DNA from: BOG-908 sp964242115
GTDB taxonomy: Bacteria; Pseudomonadota; Alphaproteobacteria; Acetobacterales; Acetobacteraceae
NCBI GenBank assembly: GCA_964242115.1
Contig: CAXSZX010000001.1
Coordinates: 1-64,000 of the forward strand
Direction of reading: 5' to 3'
Length of the DNA: 64,000 nucleotides
Of the stretch, positions 7,743 through 16,434 are shown in pieces. Below the pieces are notes generated by a model. The model did not search any database and was not told where the DNA came from. It was given only the letters and a program-made list of their open reading frames with translations. Within the stretch, counting starts at the first letter, position 1, and every line of letters begins with the position of its first letter. Position numbers and translations under genes: made by a program.

Positions 7743-10700
7743 TTACGATATGACCAGGCTACCCTGCGGCGTCGCCGCGCAGATGAAGAAGTGCGGGCAC
7801 CGCGGACACGTCACCGCGTCGACCTCGGGCGGGAACCAGCCGGCGGCGATCCGCACGAGCATCTCGTCGCTCTTTGTTCGTCGATTGCCGACCTTCGCAG
7901 TCGTGATCGTGACGGCCTCGGCCGTCTCGTCAGTCAGGTGCAGCGCCTGCACCACCACAGCGCCCCCGAAGCGGGCTTGGGCGGCGAGCTGATAGAGTGT
8001 GTATTCGAGCCGGTCGTACTCGTCGCTGCGCTTCTGGCCGGTGCGCACGCGGCGCACGACGACGCTCCCGTCCGCAAGCTCGGCCAACTCGTTGGGCTCC
8101 ACCAGAACGCGTCCGTTCGGTAGGTCGATCGCCAGCGGCTCGGATTCGCGGAATCGCCGCCCCGCCCCGGCGCGGATCAAGGCCGCGACCAACCGCGCCG
8201 CCAGACGGCGGTAGTCGTCGCGGAAGGCGTGGTCGATCGGCCCCCGCTCCTGCCAAATCGCTTCGAAGGCCGCCTCCGCCTCGGCCAACGTCGGCTCAGA
8301 CGTGCGCCGGGCGTCGGCGAGCCACCGGATCAGCTCGTAGAGGCAGTCGTGCGTCTGGGTGAACGCGGTTCGCTTGCGCGCACCGCCGAGCCCAAGCACA
8401 TGCGTATAGAAGTAGCGTCGCGGGCATTTCTCGTAGGACGTGAGGCGGCTGTCGGTCAGCGACCAGTCGGCCGCCCGACTGACCGTGATCGGCGCCGGAC
8501 GGGGACTCCCGGGGGGCAAGGGCAGCGTGCCGGGTCTCGCGATCTCCTGCGTCAGGCCGGCCGGAAACCATCCGAGAAACAACGATTCCGAGCGAGTCTT
8601 GCCGTTCGGCTGCTTGCGCGCGAGGTGGAGGCGCAGATGCGTGCGGGCGCGCGACAGAGCGACGAAGAAGAGGCACTCCTCCTCGTTCGCATGCGCGCGC
8701 TTCGCCTCCTCGGTCACCGAGAGCGCGTCCGTGCCGTCGATCATGCCGACCGGCGGCGGGCAGCGTTGACCGCGGTTGTTCGCCGGAAAGCTGGACGCGG
8801 TCAGCCCGGGCACGTGGACGGCCTCGAACTCGAGACCCTTGCTGCCGTGAATGGTCATCAGGCGGACGGCGTCGATGTGCAGCGCGGCCGCCGGAACCTG
8901 ACGGAGGTCGCGCTCCTCCGCGAGCAGGACGAGCTGACGAACCCGGTCCAGCGTACGCTGGATGGGGAGTCCGGAGCCGGTCGGGCTCTGCTCGCGCACG
9001 AAGTTCAGAAACTGCCAGACAGCGACCGCGCGCATGCGCTGCGTGACGGAGAGCGCATCGCCCATCTCGCGCGCGAGGCTGGTCCGGTCGAGCAGGTAGG
9101 TCGACAGAAGATCCCAAGCCGAAGCGCTGGGTTTCAATCCGTCGAGGTCTTCGGCCAGACGCGAGAAGGCTGCGCTTCCTGCCGGCGACAGCCCCGCCAC
9201 GGATGCCAAGCTCGCCAGACCGACGAGCGCCGCTCGGCCTGCGGTCCGCAGGTGGCGCGTCACGAGATGGATGTCCTGAAGGCTCGCGCCATAGCGCGGC
9301 GCCGCCGCGACCCGCACGAGCGCGTCGCCGAACGGATCGACGGCTAGGCTTAGAAGCGCGAGGAGATCGCGAACCTCGTCCCGCTCGAACAGGCTGCCGA
9401 GATGCAGAACGGGGATGCCGCGGGCCTCGAGGCCCGCGGCGCTCTCATTAAGCCGGCTGTTCGAGCGGCAGAGCACGGCTTGGTCACGCAGAGCGACGCC
9501 CGCCGCTTCGAGTTCGTGCACGCTCGCGGCCACGCCTTCGATCTCGTCATCGAGCGTGTCGTATCGCCGGACTTCCGGCTTTACGAGCCCCAGCCCGCGA
9601 TCGGCTTGCAGGGCCAGCGGCAGCATGCCCGTCGAGGCGCCCATGCGGGGCGCGAATCCCACGAACGTGTCGACGATCTGCTTGGTCGAGCGATAGTTGA
9701 GACCAAGCTGGTCGGCCGCCGCGCCGGGATAGTCGCTCGCGAAGCGCACCATGTTGGCGGACGAGGCGCCGCGGAAGCGATAGATCGACTGCCGCGCATC
9801 CCCCACCACCCAGAGCCGCTTGCCGTCGCCGGCGACCGCCTTGAGCAGCCGGGCGCTCGCACGGTTCACGTCCTGATATTCATCGACGAGAACGTGGCGA
9901 TGCCGCAGCTGGACCGCCAGGCGCAGCTCCTCGTCGCTCTCCAGGAGCAGCGCCGGCCGCATGATCAGGTCGCCGAAGTCGACCGCCCCGCGCTCTCGAA
10001 TAGCGTGCTCGTAGAGATCGTAGATGTGCGCGACCTCGAGGCACTTCTCGGCGGCCTTACGCTCGTCCTCATCGCCGGCCGCCGCCAGCATCGCATCTGC
10101 CAGCACCCGGTAGCGGACCGGATCCGTGACCTCGTCCTTGGCGCGCGAGATTGCGGCGACGATATCCCGCAAGACCATCGCCGGGTCCCAGAGGTTGCGA
10201 TAGTGGATTAGCGGCAGGGTCGGCAGGATCTCCTCCAACACCTCGATCGCATCGCTCCGGTCGAACAGCGTCGGGCTCGGCGACAGCCCCAGACGGTCGT
10301 GGTGGCGCCGGACCAGGTCTAGGCCGAAAGCGTGAAACGTGCCGATCCAGATGCGGGGCGCCACCTCGGGCGCCGCCAAAGCGAGCCGTTCAGCAAGCTC
10401 GCCGGCCGCGCGGTTCGAAAAGGTCAGCACTAGGATGGCCGCAGGGTCGATCCCTTCCTTGAGGAGGGAGACGACCCGCTTAATCAGCGTCCGCGTCTTG
10501 CCGGTACCCGGCCCCGCCTGAAGCTGGAACGGCGATCCCCGATGCGCAGCGGCCCGATCCTGCGAGGGGTCGGGTAGTGGAGTGTAGGCGATAACTGGCT
10601 CGGCCTCAGGCGCCCGCGGAGGCAGGAGCAAGGCGTCGAAGAGCTGCTGGCGCACGAGCGCGAGCGGCAACCCGGTTCGGACCGCAATCGCTGCCGCGGT

Positions 10701-11165
10701 CAGGCGGTCCGAGCGATGAAGCTGCGCCGCCAGCACTCGGGGAAGCAGGAACTCCCGCGCGAACACATTCGCCTGGAGCTCGCGCCGCTCGCGCGCGCCA
10801 TAATCCTCGACGCGCTGCAACCCGACCGGCGCGGCCTCAGTGGAACGCGATGGGTCGATGTCTCCCGCGGTGCAGGTCGACGAGCCCACATGGACGGCGA
10901 CATGGCCGATCTCATGCGCCGCCAGGAGCGCGCGCGCCCCGGCATCGCCCGCGGCCTCGCAGCACACCGTGCCGCTCTGTTCGTCGAACAGGGCGCGTGC
11001 ATTCTTGAGCGCCGGGTCGCCTGGCGGCAGCCAAACCAGCTCCAGATCGTAATACCGAATGGCGGCGTCGACCAACGAGGACGGATCGAGCGCGTCAGCG
11101 CCGGCTGCGACAAGCGTCTCCTGAAGGCGCTCCGCCGCCATGCGGATCGGCTCGAATCCGTCCAT
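7743..11165 (-). CDS. ImmA/IrrE-UvrD helicase-nuclease fusion protein
   Basis: A 1140-residue three-part protein. Residues 1-190 are an ImmA/IrrE-type zinc protease domain with HEIGH at 84-88 and the downstream Glu in RRELQANVFAREFLLP. Next is a UvrD/Rep superfamily 1 helicase with Walker A GPGTGKT at 218-224, VLVDEYQDV as Walker B, and later motifs including HGSKGLEFEAVHV and VALSRAR. The end resembles the iron-sulfur PD-(D/E)XK nuclease of AddB/Dna2: YEKCPRRYFYTH and a terminal CPRCPHFFIC supply four cysteines. The position where active nucleases have a D-Y-K-T-G type motif reads VVVRRVRTGQ, so catalysis may be lost. It lies between an unknown gene and the ubiquitin-like operon and probably belongs to the same defence cassette. 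Confidence 0.85.
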   Translation of the reverse strand: MDGFEPIRMAAERLQETLVAAGADALDPSSLVDAAIRYYDLELVWLPPGDPALKNARALFDEQSGTVCCEAAGDAGARALLAAHEIGHVAVHVGSSTCTAGDIDPSRSTEAAPVGLQRVEDYGARERRELQANVFAREFLLPRVLAAQLHRSDRLTAAAIAVRTGLPLALVRQQLFDALLLPPRAPEAEPVIAYTPLPDPSQDRAAAHRGSPFQLQAGPGTGKTRTLIKRVVSLLKEGIDPAAILVLTFSNRAAGELAERLALAAPEVAPRIWIGTFHAFGLDLVRRHHDRLGLSPSPTLFDRSDAIEVLEEILPTLPLIHYRNLWDPAMVLRDIVAAISRAKDEVTDPVRYRVLADAMLAAAGDEDERKAAEKCLEVAHIYDLYEHAIRERGAVDFGDLIMRPALLLESDEELRLAVQLRHRHVLVDEYQDVNRASARLLKAVAGDGKRLWVVGDARQSIYRFRGASSANMVRFASDYPGAAADQLGLNYRSTKQIVDTFVGFAPRMGASTGMLPLALQADRGLGLVKPEVRRYDTLDDEIEGVAASVHELEAAGVALRDQAVLCRSNSRLNESAAGLEARGIPVLHLGSLFERDEVRDLLALLSLAVDPFGDALVRVAAAPRYGASLQDIHLVTRHLRTAGRAALVGLASLASVAGLSPAGSAAFSRLAEDLDGLKPSASAWDLLSTYLLDRTSLAREMGDALSVTQRMRAVAVWQFLNFVREQSPTGSGLPIQRTLDRVRQLVLLAEERDLRQVPAAALHIDAVRLMTIHGSKGLEFEAVHVPGLTASSFPANNRGQRCPPPVGMIDGTDALSVTEEAKRAHANEEECLFFVALSRARTHLRLHLARKQPNGKTRSESLFLGWFPAGLTQEIARPGTLPLPPGSPRPAPITVSRAADWSLTDSRLTSYEKCPRRYFYTHVLGLGGARKRTAFTQTHDCLYELIRWLADARRTSEPTLAEAEAAFEAIWQERGPIDHAFRDDYRRLAARLVAALIRAGAGRRFRESEPLAIDLPNGRVLVEPNELAELADGSVVVRRVRTGQKRSDEYDRLEYTLYQLAAQARFGGAVVVQALHLTDETAEAVTITTAKVGNRRTKSDEMLVRIAAGWFPPEVDAVTCPRCPHFFICAATPQGSLVIS

Positions 11166-11168
11166 CGC

Positions 11169-11828
11169 CTACAGGCTCAATAGATGTTGCTGCTGATCGT
11201 CGGTTAGACCGGAGCTTCTGACCGCCTCCTCGAAACTCTGCTGGCCTGCGGGATCTGGCTTGGCGTCGGCCTTGAAGAATTGTCGAGTCGCCATGGACGC
11301 GCCGCCGCTCATTGCGAAATGAGCGACAACGACCTCCAAGGGCGCCTTGAGCTCGTCAGCGACCCGTCGACGAAAGCCATCGGACATCGTGCCGGAGGCG
11401 ATCTGGCGATCCCGCAACTTAGCGACAAAGACGGAATTGGCGCCCAAGCGTCGCGCGACGCCACGGAACTCATCCCGGCTCAAGGCCGCGAACGGGTTAG
11501 ATGCAGCTTCGGCCGGCCGCGCCGGTTCGCGCGCCGCCGCCCCGGTCCGGATCGCGTGCAGGCGATTGTGAAACCGGCTCATGGCGCGAGAGACGGCCGG
11601 GCTCACCTGCGCCGGATTGAGCGCGGCTTCAGCCGCGTCGGCCGACGCGTCACCGCGCAGAGCGTCCAGTGCGAGCTCGATTGCAAACTCCGTCAGCTCG
11701 TTCGCATAAGCGGGATAGCGCCGAACCACATCGTCGAGCAGTTCGGCGTCGGGCATGCGCTGCGCCATCGACAGCGCGTAGAACGCCTCGCGCAGCGGCG
11801 GGGCGCCGGCGGTCAGGATCGGGGTCAT
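11169..11828 (-). CDS. Unrecognised 219-aa protein of the defence island
   Basis: The gene starts inside the last codons of the sigma factor gene (4-bp overlap) and stops 3 bp before the helicase start, so the three are almost certainly one transcript. The protein is helical. Residues 1-60 contain RMPDAELLDDVVRRYPAYANEL, which resembles the short helical modules of anti-sigma partners. A later segment, FRGVARRLGANSVFVAKLRD, resembles a helix-turn-helix, followed by FRRRVADELKAPLEVVVAHF. No transmembrane segment or zinc motif is seen. Being directly coupled to a sigma factor it may be its antagonist or a partner of the ImmA-type protease; this is inference from position only. Confidence 0.7.
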   Translation of the reverse strand: MTPILTAGAPPLREAFYALSMAQRMPDAELLDDVVRRYPAYANELTEFAIELALDALRGDASADAAEAALNPAQVSPAVSRAMSRFHNRLHAIRTGAAAREPARPAEAASNPFAALSRDEFRGVARRLGANSVFVAKLRDRQIASGTMSDGFRRRVADELKAPLEVVVAHFAMSGGASMATRQFFKADAKPDPAGQQSFEEAVRSSGLTDDQQQHLLSL

Positions 11829-12601
11829 GCGTCTTCCTTGAAGCGGGCCAGCTTCTCAGCCGCCCGCGATAAGCGGTTGCGGATGGTCCGCCCGGTGCAG
11901 TTGCAGAGCGTCGCCGCCGTCACCTTCTTCGGGTTGTCGGATTCTTCGTCGTAGCCAAGGACGTGGACGAGAATGACGGCCTTGCGCTGATCGGGCGGCA
12001 GAGCGTTGATCGCTTCCCAAAGGTCGCCCAGGAAAAGCGTGCTCTGTTGTGTCGCAGGTGTCTGGAAGGCTTCCGACAGGCGGGCGAAAACCTCTTCGTA
12101 GGCGTCCGGCTCATCGGCCTCGCCGTGGTCCGGCAGGTCAGCGTTCCGGTTCACGGCCCGGAGCTCACGCTCGATCACGTCGAGACGCAGCGTCCGGAAA
12201 GCGAGATTGAACTTGCACTCGTAGAAGTCGAGCTCATCGGGCTGGTCGCCAGCGCCGTCGGCCAGCAGCAGCTCGCAGAGTTCCGACAGGACATCCTCGC
12301 GGAGCTGCGCGGCGTTTGGCAGGCGGTCCGAAACCTTGGTGCCAAGAATGGCCTCGCAGCGACCGAGCAACACCGGCAGGATCGCGTCCCGCGTCCTGTC
12401 GTCGCCGTTCCGATGCGCGTGCCGGATGAGATGAACCAGGCATTCGGAGCGGAGATACCCGGAGGCGCTCCAGTCAGTGATCGAGAGACGACGCCGCAGC
12501 GCGGCGAAGTCGGCCCCCACCGCGTTGTCGATGTTCGCCTCGACAACGGCGGGACGAGCGTAGCGCACGCCGTCCTTCTGCTTGGTCAACGGTCGAGCCA
12601 T
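11825..12601 (-). CDS. Sigma-70-family RNA polymerase sigma factor
   Basis: The frame is open from 12832, but the ATG at 12601 is preceded by GCGAGGGGG a few bases upstream, giving 258 residues starting MARPLTKQKDGVRYARP. The C-terminal part is a region 4-like domain: LWEAINALPPDQRKAVILVHVLGYDEES, then VTAATLCNCTGRTIRNRLSRA as the helix-turn-helix that would read the -35 element. The N-terminal half (about 30-150) is an atypical region 2. The gene opens the minus-strand operon with the 219-aa protein and the helicase, so it probably controls expression of the defence cassette. Similar sigma-helicase pairs are known on mobile islands, but the target promoter is not known. Confidence 0.78.
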   Translation of the reverse strand: MARPLTKQKDGVRYARPAVVEANIDNAVGADFAALRRRLSITDWSASGYLRSECLVHLIRHAHRNGDDRTRDAILPVLLGRCEAILGTKVSDRLPNAAQLREDVLSELCELLLADGAGDQPDELDFYECKFNLAFRTLRLDVIERELRAVNRNADLPDHGEADEPDAYEEVFARLSEAFQTPATQQSTLFLGDLWEAINALPPDQRKAVILVHVLGYDEESDNPKKVTAATLCNCTGRTIRNRLSRAAEKLARFKEDA

Positions 12602-12828
12602 TCCACCCCCTCGCTTTGCGCAACAGCGGTCAATCGAGCGTCCTACGGCCCGCCCGTCCTCAGCCTGATCGCGTTGCGGTGGGGGTACCCGGAAAGAAAA
12701 ACTTCGCTGTCGGGCGATTTTTGGCTCACGGCCGACTCGGCGGTGAGCCATCCACCCCATCCGCTTCGGAGCACATCTTCGATGCATCGAGTGTCCGAAA
12801 TGCGCGCATAATTCAAGCTCTCCAGTGA

Positions 12829-13278
12829 TCAAAGGAGTATGTTGCTGGGCAGGGTCTCGAAGGGGTCCTGCGCTGACACACCCAATGGGGTGAAGTGACG
12901 GAGATTTCGCGTCAGCACCGTGAAGCCCCGGTTGAGCGCCGTCGCAGCGATTGCAAGATCTGCCAGTCCCGGGGCATGTCCCTGTCCGAGCGCGTAGTCT
13001 GCCAGGGCACCGAGGCGCCGCGCAGCCAAGACGTCAACGGGCAGAACTCGACGGGCATACAGGTGCAGCACCGTCTCCAGCCATCCCGTCAAGCGCTCGG
13101 CCTTGGCGTGGGCGCCCGTGCGGAGACAGCGCGCTATGCCCTGCTCGATCTCCGCGACAGTGATCACCGACAGGTAGAGACCTGTGCTGTTCCGATCCAT
13201 CCAATCCCGAATGTCCTGTCGCGGAACAGCCTTGGTCGGGGCAGCCGCCGAGAGAACGTTGGTGTCGACGAGGTACAA
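12829..13278 (-). CDS. PIN-domain toxin, VapC-like
   Basis: A 149-residue PIN-domain ribonuclease. Acidic active-site residues are visible in YLVDTNVLS (Asp5), in VITVAEIEQG (Glu), and in GLADLAIAATAL (Asp), with the fold ending FTVLTRNLRHFTPLGV. PIN toxins cleave tRNA or rRNA when the antitoxin is degraded. The gene starts 3 bp after the antitoxin stop, the usual antitoxin-first order. The pair sits between the integrase and the sigma-factor operon and may stabilise the island. Length and motifs are complete, so it is probably functional. Confidence 0.9.
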   Translation of the reverse strand: MYLVDTNVLSAAAPTKAVPRQDIRDWMDRNSTGLYLSVITVAEIEQGIARCLRTGAHAKAERLTGWLETVLHLYARRVLPVDVLAARRLGALADYALGQGHAPGLADLAIAATALNRGFTVLTRNLRHFTPLGVSAQDPFETLPSNILL

Positions 13279-13281
13279 GGC

Positions 13282-13521
13282 TCAGAGATCGTTCTCGCGA
13301 AGGCTTCCATCACGCTCGGGCACGTCCTCAGGCTCCAGCTGAGCCTCCATCAAAAGCCGGCCGAACGACGGAACCTGTGACAAACGCTGCCACTCCTCGA
13401 AGCTGAGAATGACCGCTTCTGGTCGGCCGTGCCGGGTGATGATGGACGGCTCACCCTGTTGGGCTTGGTCGACGACAGCTGACAGCGTCGCCTTAGCATC
13501 CCGCAACTGGATCTCCTGCAT
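13282..13521 (-). CDS. Phd/YefM-type antitoxin
   Basis: A 79-residue protein with the N-terminal Phd/YefM DNA-binding fold: MQEIQLRDAKATLSAVVDQAQ, then a PSIITRHGRPEAVILSFEEW hairpin. A variable acidic C-terminus (residues about 55-79) is the likely toxin-binding tail. It would neutralise the adjacent PIN toxin and repress its own promoter. About 100 bp separate its start from the integrase stop; this spacer would hold the promoter and operator. Confidence 0.88.
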   Translation of the reverse strand: MQEIQLRDAKATLSAVVDQAQQGEPSIITRHGRPEAVILSFEEWQRLSQVPSFGRLLMEAQLEPEDVPERDGSLRENDL

Positions 13522-13621
13522 TGCGCCGCTCCCGTGACCACAGTAGTTCGCAACTTACAGAGTGCCGAGCCGAGCAGCAAGTTCGGCCCGGCGTGACCGT
13601 GCCGAACGTGGCAGCTTAGAT

Positions 13622-14263
13622 TCAAACCTCGGTCGCCTCCGACAGGGTCAGCGCGTCCTCGGCGTCGACGCCCAAGTAGCGCACCGTGCTCTCGAGCTTG
13701 GTGTGGCCGAGTAGGATCTGCACCGCGCGGAGGTTACCAGTCCTCTTGTAGATCAGGGCCACCTTGGTGCGGCGCAGGCTGTGCGTCCCATAAGCGGATC
13801 GCCCTAGCCCTATGCTCTCAACCCAGTCCCCCACCAGGCGCGCATACTGCCGCGTGCTGATGTGAGCGTCGGCATCCGACCGGCTGGGGAACACGAAATC
13901 CTGCAGCCCGCCCCCACGATGCGTCAGCCAGGCAATCAGGCTTTCCCGGGTTTGTTGGGTCAGCTCGAACTGCACCGGCTTTCCGGTTTTCTGCTGCACG
14001 ATGGTCGCGCGGTGCCGGGCGGCGGCGTTGATGACGAGCTGGCCGATGCGCAACTGTACGAGGTCACAACCGCGCAGCTTGCTGTCCACGGCGAGGTCGA
14101 ACAGCGCCAAGTCTCGGATGCGGCTCTCGCGCTGAAGGGTGAGGCGGATGGACCAGACCTGCTTGGGTTTGAGGGGCGGCTTGGGTCCGATAAAGGCGCC
14201 CTTGTTCCAGGGCACCACGGGTCGGATCGTTGGCGCGGCGGCTTTCGGCTTTGAGGGCTGCAT
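13622..14263 (-). CDS. Short tyrosine recombinase (integrase)
   Basis: A 213-residue protein consisting almost only of the catalytic domain of tyrosine recombinases. The first catalytic Arg lies in LALFDLAVDSKLRGCDLVQL; HSLRRT gives the His-x-x-Arg box; AVQILLGHTKLESTVRYLGV gives the second His and the nucleophilic Tyr. The usual N-terminal SAM-like core-binding domain is absent, a form seen in many alphaproteobacterial mobile islands. It is the outermost island gene and so the likely integration enzyme. No tRNA gene was recognised beside it, so the attachment site is not identified. Confidence 0.85.
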   Translation of the reverse strand: MQPSKPKAAAPTIRPVVPWNKGAFIGPKPPLKPKQVWSIRLTLQRESRIRDLALFDLAVDSKLRGCDLVQLRIGQLVINAAARHRATIVQQKTGKPVQFELTQQTRESLIAWLTHRGGGLQDFVFPSRSDADAHISTRQYARLVGDWVESIGLGRSAYGTHSLRRTKVALIYKRTGNLRAVQILLGHTKLESTVRYLGVDAEDALTLSEATEV

Positions 14264-14881
14264 GATGTTCTCCTGAACCGCGGAAGAGCGGCAGGAATTT
14301 GATCACTGGCCTTCGCGACTGCGGCCCAGGCCTGCTGTGAGACGCGGCCGGAGCGATGTCCGCTCTCGGGAAGCTGGCCCGACTGCCTGAGCGTCCGGGA
14401 TGTGGCGCTTAGCTGGCGGCGGGTCACGACAGAAGTTGGCCAAAAGCGACTGGCCCCTTCGGATAGGCGCCGGAGGTAAGCGGACGTTCAAGCTCCGGCT
14501 CTCGGCGGTCGGCACCGATCCGGCGTCCACCTGCCGCTGGTCCGGGAAGCCTAGGGTCCGCATGGCCTCGAAAGCGTTCGGGCTTCTTTCCGTCGGGTGA
14601 TGCGGCGGCCTGATCGAGACCTGCTCGTGCGTTTTCCGAGAAGATGCGGCGATGGAGGCGGCGCTCGCCTCTACCGCCGCCGCACTGATGATGGAATCAC
14701 CGACCGCCAATGCCCCGTGACCGGGTCGGTATGCGGCATGATCCGCCTCGCTAGGGGTGAACAAGAAGTTCGGCAGGTCGATTGCCGGTGCGTCAACCGG
14801 CTTCGTGATCGCGTGCGAGGACTCCAGGGCTTGCCTTCACTCATACGCCTTCAACCTATGATTACGCATACGAGGTGAACG
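14264..14881. other. Gap at the island edge
   Basis: About 600 bp with no gene that can be supported; the open frames lack family resemblance and start signals. No tRNA or clear direct repeat matching a recombinase core site could be identified by eye. Confidence 0.5.
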
Positions 14882-15004
14882 GTGCTGACCTCGGCGATTA
14901 CCGTCCCGACTGTCGGCGTCTGTGGAATATTGATCGCGATATGCCTGCCTCCGGCGATGATCGGCAACAGATCGCCCGAACGACCGGAGGTGGAAGGATG
15001 CTAA
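14882..15004 (+). CDS. Possible 40-aa membrane peptide
   Basis: A GTG-initiated frame preceded by a GAGGTGAA ribosome-binding-like sequence encodes a hydrophobic 40-residue peptide (MLTSAITVPTVGVCGILIAI is its start). Its stop overlaps the start of the following ABA4-like gene. It could be a small membrane protein or a leader for translational coupling. No family is recognised. Confidence 0.3.
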   Translation: MLTSAITVPTVGVCGILIAICLPPAMIGNRSPERPEVEGC

Positions 15005-15447
15005 CTGCCGACCTCGCCTTCTCGATTTGCGCTTGCGTTGCCTTACTGCCCTGGCTCGGTCTGGCGGCGAGCCTCTTCGTCCCCGACAATCTCCGAGCGC
15101 CCATCTGGGCCGGGACGGCACTCGGCGTGCCTGCCCTCGTCGGACTGGCCTAAGCCATGCTGCTCGCCCAGGGCCTGCGTGCCCGAACCGGCGGCGGCTT
15201 CGGCTCGATCGCGGCCGTCCGACGGCTCTTCGCCGACGACGCCGCGCTGGCGGCCGGCTGGTTGCACTACATCGCGTTCGACCTGTTCGTGGGCACTTGG
15301 GTCGCGCGCGCCGGGCTCGATGCGGACATGTCGCCGTTCCTGATCCTGCCTTGTCTCCTGCTGACTTTCCTTTTTGGCCCGGTCGGCCTCGTCGCGTTCC
15401 TGGCGCTGCGCTTCCTTATCGCCCCGCGGCTGGGGCTCGTCACATGA
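14998..15447 (+). pseudogene. ABA4-like (DUF4281) membrane protein with in-frame stop
   Basis: The two open segments 14998-15153 and 15157-15447 are in the same frame, separated only by a TAA at 15151-15153. Together they give about 148 residues matching the ABA4-like/DUF4281 family: four hydrophobic segments, a GGFGSIAAVRRLFADD loop, the AGWLHYIAFDLFVGTWVAR helix, and LLTFLFGPVGLVAFLALRF. The reading L-A-stop-A-M-L suggests one base change from a Tyr or similar codon. The ATG at 14998 follows GGAGGTGGAAGG. It may be a recent nonsense mutation or a sequencing error. Plant ABA4 acts in xanthophyll metabolism, but bacterial members have no settled role. Confidence 0.7.
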
Positions 15448-15624
15448 TCGCCCGGGTCCGGCCGCCAGGGCGCGCGCCTCACGAGGAATAGTGCCTACCG
15501 TCGACCCATACCGGGCGGGCACAGCGGTCGCTGGTGCCATCCGATCACGCGATCACGCAACGGTGCACTGCCCCGGATGCCGCCAGGAGGCTCCGCGCGC
15601 AGTTCGGGCCATGGAGGCGGACCG

Positions 15625-16410
15625 ATGATGAATCCCGCGCACCTCTACTGGTGTGGCGCCGCCGGCTTCGCCGCCTGGACGCCCGTCGCCCTCGTGGCAC
15701 GGCGCGTCGACCAGCGTAGACTGGATGGCGAGAACGTCTGGAACAAGCCAGCCAAGTTCGGCATCTCTCTTGCCCTGCACTTCGCCACCTTCGCGTCGGT
15801 CTCCGGCTTCCTCGGAGACGGTATTGTTCTGCTCACGGTCGCGTGGCTGTCGGTCGGGGCGGCCGTGCTCGAAGTGACCTACATCGCCGTGCAAGCGGGG
15901 CGGCAGCGGCGCTCCCACTTCAACGAGGACACGCGGATCGAGGCCGCGATCTATGCCATGTTGGGGATCGGCGCGCTCCTGGTGCTCTCGCCGGCCGTCG
16001 TGGTCGGGATGGCGGCGGCGCTATCGCCTCCTTTGGCGTGGCCGCCCGCCGTCCGACTTGCCGTGCCTGTCGCGTTCATCGTGGGGGCTGGGCTGACGCT
16101 GCTGATCACGCTCTGGATGGGCTCCCACAAAAGCCGCTACGCGGCCCCCCCGCCCTCGACGCTGCGGACCATGTGGTTGACGGGATGGACAGTGAACGCC
16201 GCAGACGTTCGACCTGCCCATTTCCTCGGGACCCACATAATGCAGGGCGTGCCTGCCATCGCGCTGGCGGGATCGTGGCTGCTTCCGCCAACGGTCGCGT
16301 TGGTCCTCGCTGGCGTCGCCGCCGCCGGCTGGACTTGGCTCACGCTTGTGCTGTTCCGGCGGACCGTGGCGGGTCGATCGCTGCCCGGCTACTTCGCGAT
16401 ACTCGCTTGA
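15625..16410 (+). CDS. Seven-TM-type integral membrane protein, unknown function
   Basis: Start at the ATG at 15625 with GGAGG at 15613-15617; a longer frame upstream lacks support. The 261-residue product has about seven hydrophobic segments and a conserved-looking motif, NVWNKPAKFGISLALHF, after the first. Later are FNEDTRIEAAIYAMLGIGAL and a WTVNAADVRPAHFLGTHIMQ motif containing two His that could bind a metal or cofactor. It lies downstream of the ABA4-like pseudogene in the same direction. I do not recognise a characterised family. Confidence 0.7.
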   Translation: MMNPAHLYWCGAAGFAAWTPVALVARRVDQRRLDGENVWNKPAKFGISLALHFATFASVSGFLGDGIVLLTVAWLSVGAAVLEVTYIAVQAGRQRRSHFNEDTRIEAAIYAMLGIGALLVLSPAVVVGMAAALSPPLAWPPAVRLAVPVAFIVGAGLTLLITLWMGSHKSRYAAPPPSTLRTMWLTGWTVNAADVRPAHFLGTHIMQGVPAIALAGSWLLPPTVALVLAGVAAAGWTWLTLVLFRRTVAGRSLPGYFAILA

Positions 16411-16434
16411 TCGCAGTAGCCCCACAGATAGCCC

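Noticed and set aside
14264..14881. tRNA or attachment site beside the integrase
   Set aside because: No T-loop or cloverleaf pattern and no direct repeat pair could be found by eye.
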